Positions 61,810 through 64,000 of a DNA stretch of 64,000 bases are shown piece by piece. The notes under the pieces are model-generated. The model made no database searches. It was not told where the DNA came from and was given only the letters and a program-made list of their open reading frames with translations. The translations under genes were made by a program, and so were the position numbers. Source of the stretch: Curvibacter sp. AEP1-3. Lineage in GTDB: Bacteria > Pseudomonadota > Gammaproteobacteria > Burkholderiales > Burkholderiaceae_C. Location: positions 3,450,201 through 3,514,200 of the forward strand of contig NZ_CP015698.1 of the NCBI RefSeq assembly GCF_002163715.1, in the 5' to 3' direction. Within the stretch, counting starts at the first letter, position 1; every line of letters starts with the position of its first letter.

Positions 61810-63492
61810 TTATGCCCAGCGCACCTTCTCGCGGCCGGAGTACCAGTTCGCCAGTTGCGGCTCTACCGCAGATTCAATGCGGGCGCGCTTGATCTTCATC
61901 GTGGGAGTCAACATGCCGTTTTCAATGGACCAAGGTTCCGGTGCTACCACCAGCATCTGCAGCTTTTCGTAGTCCGCCAGTTCGGAATTCACGCTATCGA
62001 GCAGTTGCTCCAGTTCTGCGTGAACCTCAGCTTTGAAGGCCGGGTCGGCCTTCACTTGGGGACGCACGGTTTCTGCCAGCACCACGATGGCATAAGCCGA
62101 GGGCTGGCCCACACCGGACACCATGCTGGTTTCAATGCGGGGGCAGGCGTTCAAGCGGTTCTCAATCGGTGCGGGGGCCACATACTTGCCCTTGGATGTT
62201 TTGAACAGCTCCTTCACCCGGCCGGTGAGCTTGAGCAGTCCATCAGCGCGGCGCTCGCCCTTGTCGCCGGTGCGGAAGAAGCCGTCTTCCGTGAACACTT
62301 CTGCGTCCAGATCAGGGCGCTTGTAGTAGCCCACAAACTGTCCTGGAGACTTGATCAGCACTTCGCCTTCTTCGCTGATGCGGACTTCCACGCCCTTGAG
62401 CGGTACGCCCACGCAACCGGGGGCATTGATCTTGTCGGTGGAGTTGTGCGAATACGCAAAGTCCTCTGTCATGGCATAACCCTCAATCAGGTTCAAGCCC
62501 AGACGGCGGTACCAGGCAATAAGCTCGGCAGGGATGGGTGCCGAGCCGCTGCCGGCCAGCAACGCGTGGTCCAGGCCCAGGCCCTTGAGCACCTTGCGGC
62601 CTACGATCTTGCCCAGAATCGGGATGCTCAGCAGCCGGTCCAGCTTCTTGGGCGGCATTTTGGCAAACACGCCTTGCTGGAACTTCAGCCAGAGGCGGGG
62701 TACCGAGATAAAGGTCACCGGCTTCGCGCGGTTCAAGTCCTGGATAAAGGTATCCAGCGACTCGGCAAAAAACAGTTGGGTGTTGCCGTTCACCAGCGTT
62801 GCGGACTCTACCCATGCGCGCTCGAAAACGTGCGCCAAGGGCAGGTAGGACAACATGCGGTTGCGGGTGTTGATGCCGATGCGAGCCTGGGTATCGTTGT
62901 TGATACCTTCTGCAGCGGCGGTGATGCGCTCAAAGCTGTGCATCACGCCCTTGGGCTGGCCGGTGGAGCCGGAGGTGTACATCAGGATGGCAATGTCCTT
63001 GCCGCCACGTGCAGGTTTGCCGGTCAGTGGCTTGGTGCGTGAGGTGACTGCATCCCACGCCTCGTAGCTGTTCTTCGGCGCGAGCGGGAAGGCAATGATG
63101 GGCATGCCTGCAGGAATGCCGGGCTGCTGTTGGTCAAAGGTGTCAAGCTTGCCGACGAATAGCAGGCTGGCTTCGCTGTGTTCCAGCACGTAGCGCACGG
63201 TGTCGGCTGTTTCGGTTGGGAAAATGGCCACTGTCGTGCAGCCTGCCATCCAGATGGCCAACTCCGCCATGATGAAGTGGGCGCAGTTCTTGGAAAGAAT
63301 GGCGACGCGCGAACCCGGCTCCAGATTCTGGGCCTTGAGGTGCGCGGCCATGCGGCGGGCCTGGTCCAGTGTCTGCTTCCACGTGTAGTCCACCACCTGA
63401 CCGCCACCGGTGGGCTGGGTCAGAAAGATCTGATCCGCATGGTTGATTTCGTGCTCGTAGACGTAGTCCAGCATGAGTTTGGCTTGAGCCAT
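61810..63492 (-). CDS. Long-chain acyl-CoA synthetase (AMP-forming)
   Basis: 560 residues from the ATG giving MAQAKLMLDYVYEHE; upstream in-frame codons lack similarity. Adenylate-forming enzyme: P-loop YTSGSTGQPKGVM, EGYAMTED, and FRTGDKGERRADGLLKLTGR with the hinge and A8 motif, then TSKGKYVAP containing the A10 lysine region. Activates fatty acids for degradation or lipids. Confidence 0.92.
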   Translation of the reverse strand: MAQAKLMLDYVYEHEINHADQIFLTQPTGGGQVVDYTWKQTLDQARRMAAHLKAQNLEPGSRVAILSKNCAHFIMAELAIWMAGCTTVAIFPTETADTVRYVLEHSEASLLFVGKLDTFDQQQPGIPAGMPIIAFPLAPKNSYEAWDAVTSRTKPLTGKPARGGKDIAILMYTSGSTGQPKGVMHSFERITAAAEGINNDTQARIGINTRNRMLSYLPLAHVFERAWVESATLVNGNTQLFFAESLDTFIQDLNRAKPVTFISVPRLWLKFQQGVFAKMPPKKLDRLLSIPILGKIVGRKVLKGLGLDHALLAGSGSAPIPAELIAWYRRLGLNLIEGYAMTEDFAYSHNSTDKINAPGCVGVPLKGVEVRISEEGEVLIKSPGQFVGYYKRPDLDAEVFTEDGFFRTGDKGERRADGLLKLTGRVKELFKTSKGKYVAPAPIENRLNACPRIETSMVSGVGQPSAYAIVVLAETVRPQVKADPAFKAEVHAELEQLLDSVNSELADYEKLQMLVVAPEPWSIENGMLTPTMKIKRARIESAVEPQLANWYSGREKVRWA

Positions 63493-63566
63493 TTTTGTCT
63501 CCTCGTTATGGTTTGTTTGCCGCATTGTCTGGGCTTTTGCGCGCAAAAGAGAGCTTTAAGTGACCA

Positions 63567-63591
63567 AGCCCCCCTTGAATAGAGGGGGGCT
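63567..63591. promoter_or_regulatory. GC-rich inverted repeat in the 63.5-63.7 kb intergenic region
   Basis: AGCCCCCCT and AGGGGGGCT form a perfect 9-bp stem with a 7-base loop (TGAATAG), between the divergent acyl-CoA synthetase and hydrolase genes. No T run follows, so it is more likely an operator or leader structure than a terminator. A TTGACA at 63673-63678 is a candidate -35 for the hydrolase gene, but no good -10 lies at the right distance. Confidence 0.5.
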
Positions 63592-63720
63592 ACTATTTGC
63601 GGGTCTATCCGGCGGATCTTTTTTTGGCGCTTTTTGTCCTCTGCTTGTCGTGTAACGTGGTTTCGCGCATATTTGACAAGGAATACCATTGAGTCACTGT
63701 TAAATTAAAGGTGTCCTTCC

Positions 63721-64000
63721 ATGTCCTCCGTATCTACCCTGAAGCCCGCACTCATCATCATTGATGTGCAGCAATCTTTCGCCCAAATGCCCTTCTGGTC
63801 GCAGGGCATTCATGCCCCGTTTGAGTCTGCTTTGCTGCGTCTGGAGGCCGGTTGTCGCGCAGCCGGTGTTCCGGTGGTGCACATTTTTCATGTGGGGCTG
63901 GCCGGCCCCTTTCGTGAGGACTCCGGGTTTGTGAAGCCCTTGCCCTGGTTGCCCGGTAACCCGGATGTGCGCTTCGACAAACACACCCACAACGCTTTTA
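63721..64000 (+). CDS. Isochorismatase-family cysteine hydrolase, partial
   Basis: The N-terminal 93 residues are in the window; the gene runs off the right edge. LIIIDVQQSFAQMPFW contains the catalytic aspartate of the family, and VPVVHIFHVGLAG follows. FDKHTHNAF at the window end matches the conserved lysine segment before the catalytic cysteine. Substrate unknown. Confidence 0.88.
   Translation, partial: MSSVSTLKPALIIIDVQQSFAQMPFWSQGIHAPFESALLRLEAGCRAAGVPVVHIFHVGLAGPFREDSGFVKPLPWLPGNPDVRFDKHTHNAF

Noticed and set aside
61729..63042. A 437-codon open frame antisense to the acyl-CoA synthetase
   Set aside because: Shadow frame; begins beside a hairpin and has no family features.
1..64000. 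CRISPR arrays, insertion sequences, prophage or toxin-antitoxin genes
   Set aside because: No regularly spaced repeats, transposase or integrase genes, or typical toxin pairs were seen.

Overview
The window is a gene-dense chromosomal stretch of a betaproteobacterium, most likely Comamonadaceae near Rhodoferax or Curvibacter. This is inferred from the protein families and synteny: dusB-fis, the yqgE-ruvX-pyrR-pyrB-pyrC-like operon, rubredoxin followed by a pilG-pilH-pilI-pilJ-chpA chemosensory operon, a caa3/aa3 oxidase cluster with DUF2244 and DUF2970 partners, rpoH under a CIRCE element, and a short dispersed repeat with the core GCGCAAGCAGCTAT that I associate from memory with this family. 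No phage, plasmid, insertion sequence, CRISPR array or rRNA operon is visible. No gap between genes exceeds 300 bases.

Layout. 0-7.4 kb: a partial M61 peptidase, dsbC, a UbiH-type hydroxylase, a MOSC protein and two tandem 7TMR-DISM receptors with degenerate GGDEF domains. 7.4-14.1 kb: housekeeping genes (ychF, an EamA transporter, mnmH, a YqaA-type membrane protein, dusB-fis, purH). 14.2-17.2 kb: gmhA facing hemL and a divergent thiD. 17.3-27.1 kb: rubredoxin and the Pil-Chp system ending in a 1956-residue ChpA. 27-33.3 kb: photolyase, the pyrimidine operon with an apparently inactive dihydroorotase homologue, an acyltransferase and tRNA-Arg(CCT). 33.3-37.5 kb: a moxR/small membrane protein/GNAT/VWA operon, cytochrome c4 and a Cys-cluster protein. 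37.7-43.5 kb: a lipid-flavoured group (lplT, glycosyltransferase, psd, a class III aminotransferase and an Mpo1-like membrane protein). 43.5-49.8 kb: DUF1841, a Kef-type antiporter with its flavoprotein, an orphan ParA, MaoC, trmL, comF and a BioC-like methyltransferase. 49.9-59.6 kb: the cytochrome oxidase structural and assembly genes, including small genes that are easily missed. 59.6-64 kb: a Bug-type binding protein, rpoH, an acyl-CoA synthetase and a partial cysteine hydrolase.

The most unusual signal is the dispersed repeat. About nine copies of an element of roughly 57 bp occur here. Every copy ends in an imperfect inverted repeat GCTAT-N7-ATAGC. Some copies lie inside genes without breaking the frame: kefB, plsC, the signal-peptide segments of a SCO lipoprotein and of a Bug protein, and probably the M61 peptidase. 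Another supplies the stop codon of hemL. Other points worth checking are the lipid-linked cluster, the paired degenerate-GGDEF receptors and the perfect CIRCE element overlapping the rpoH promoter.
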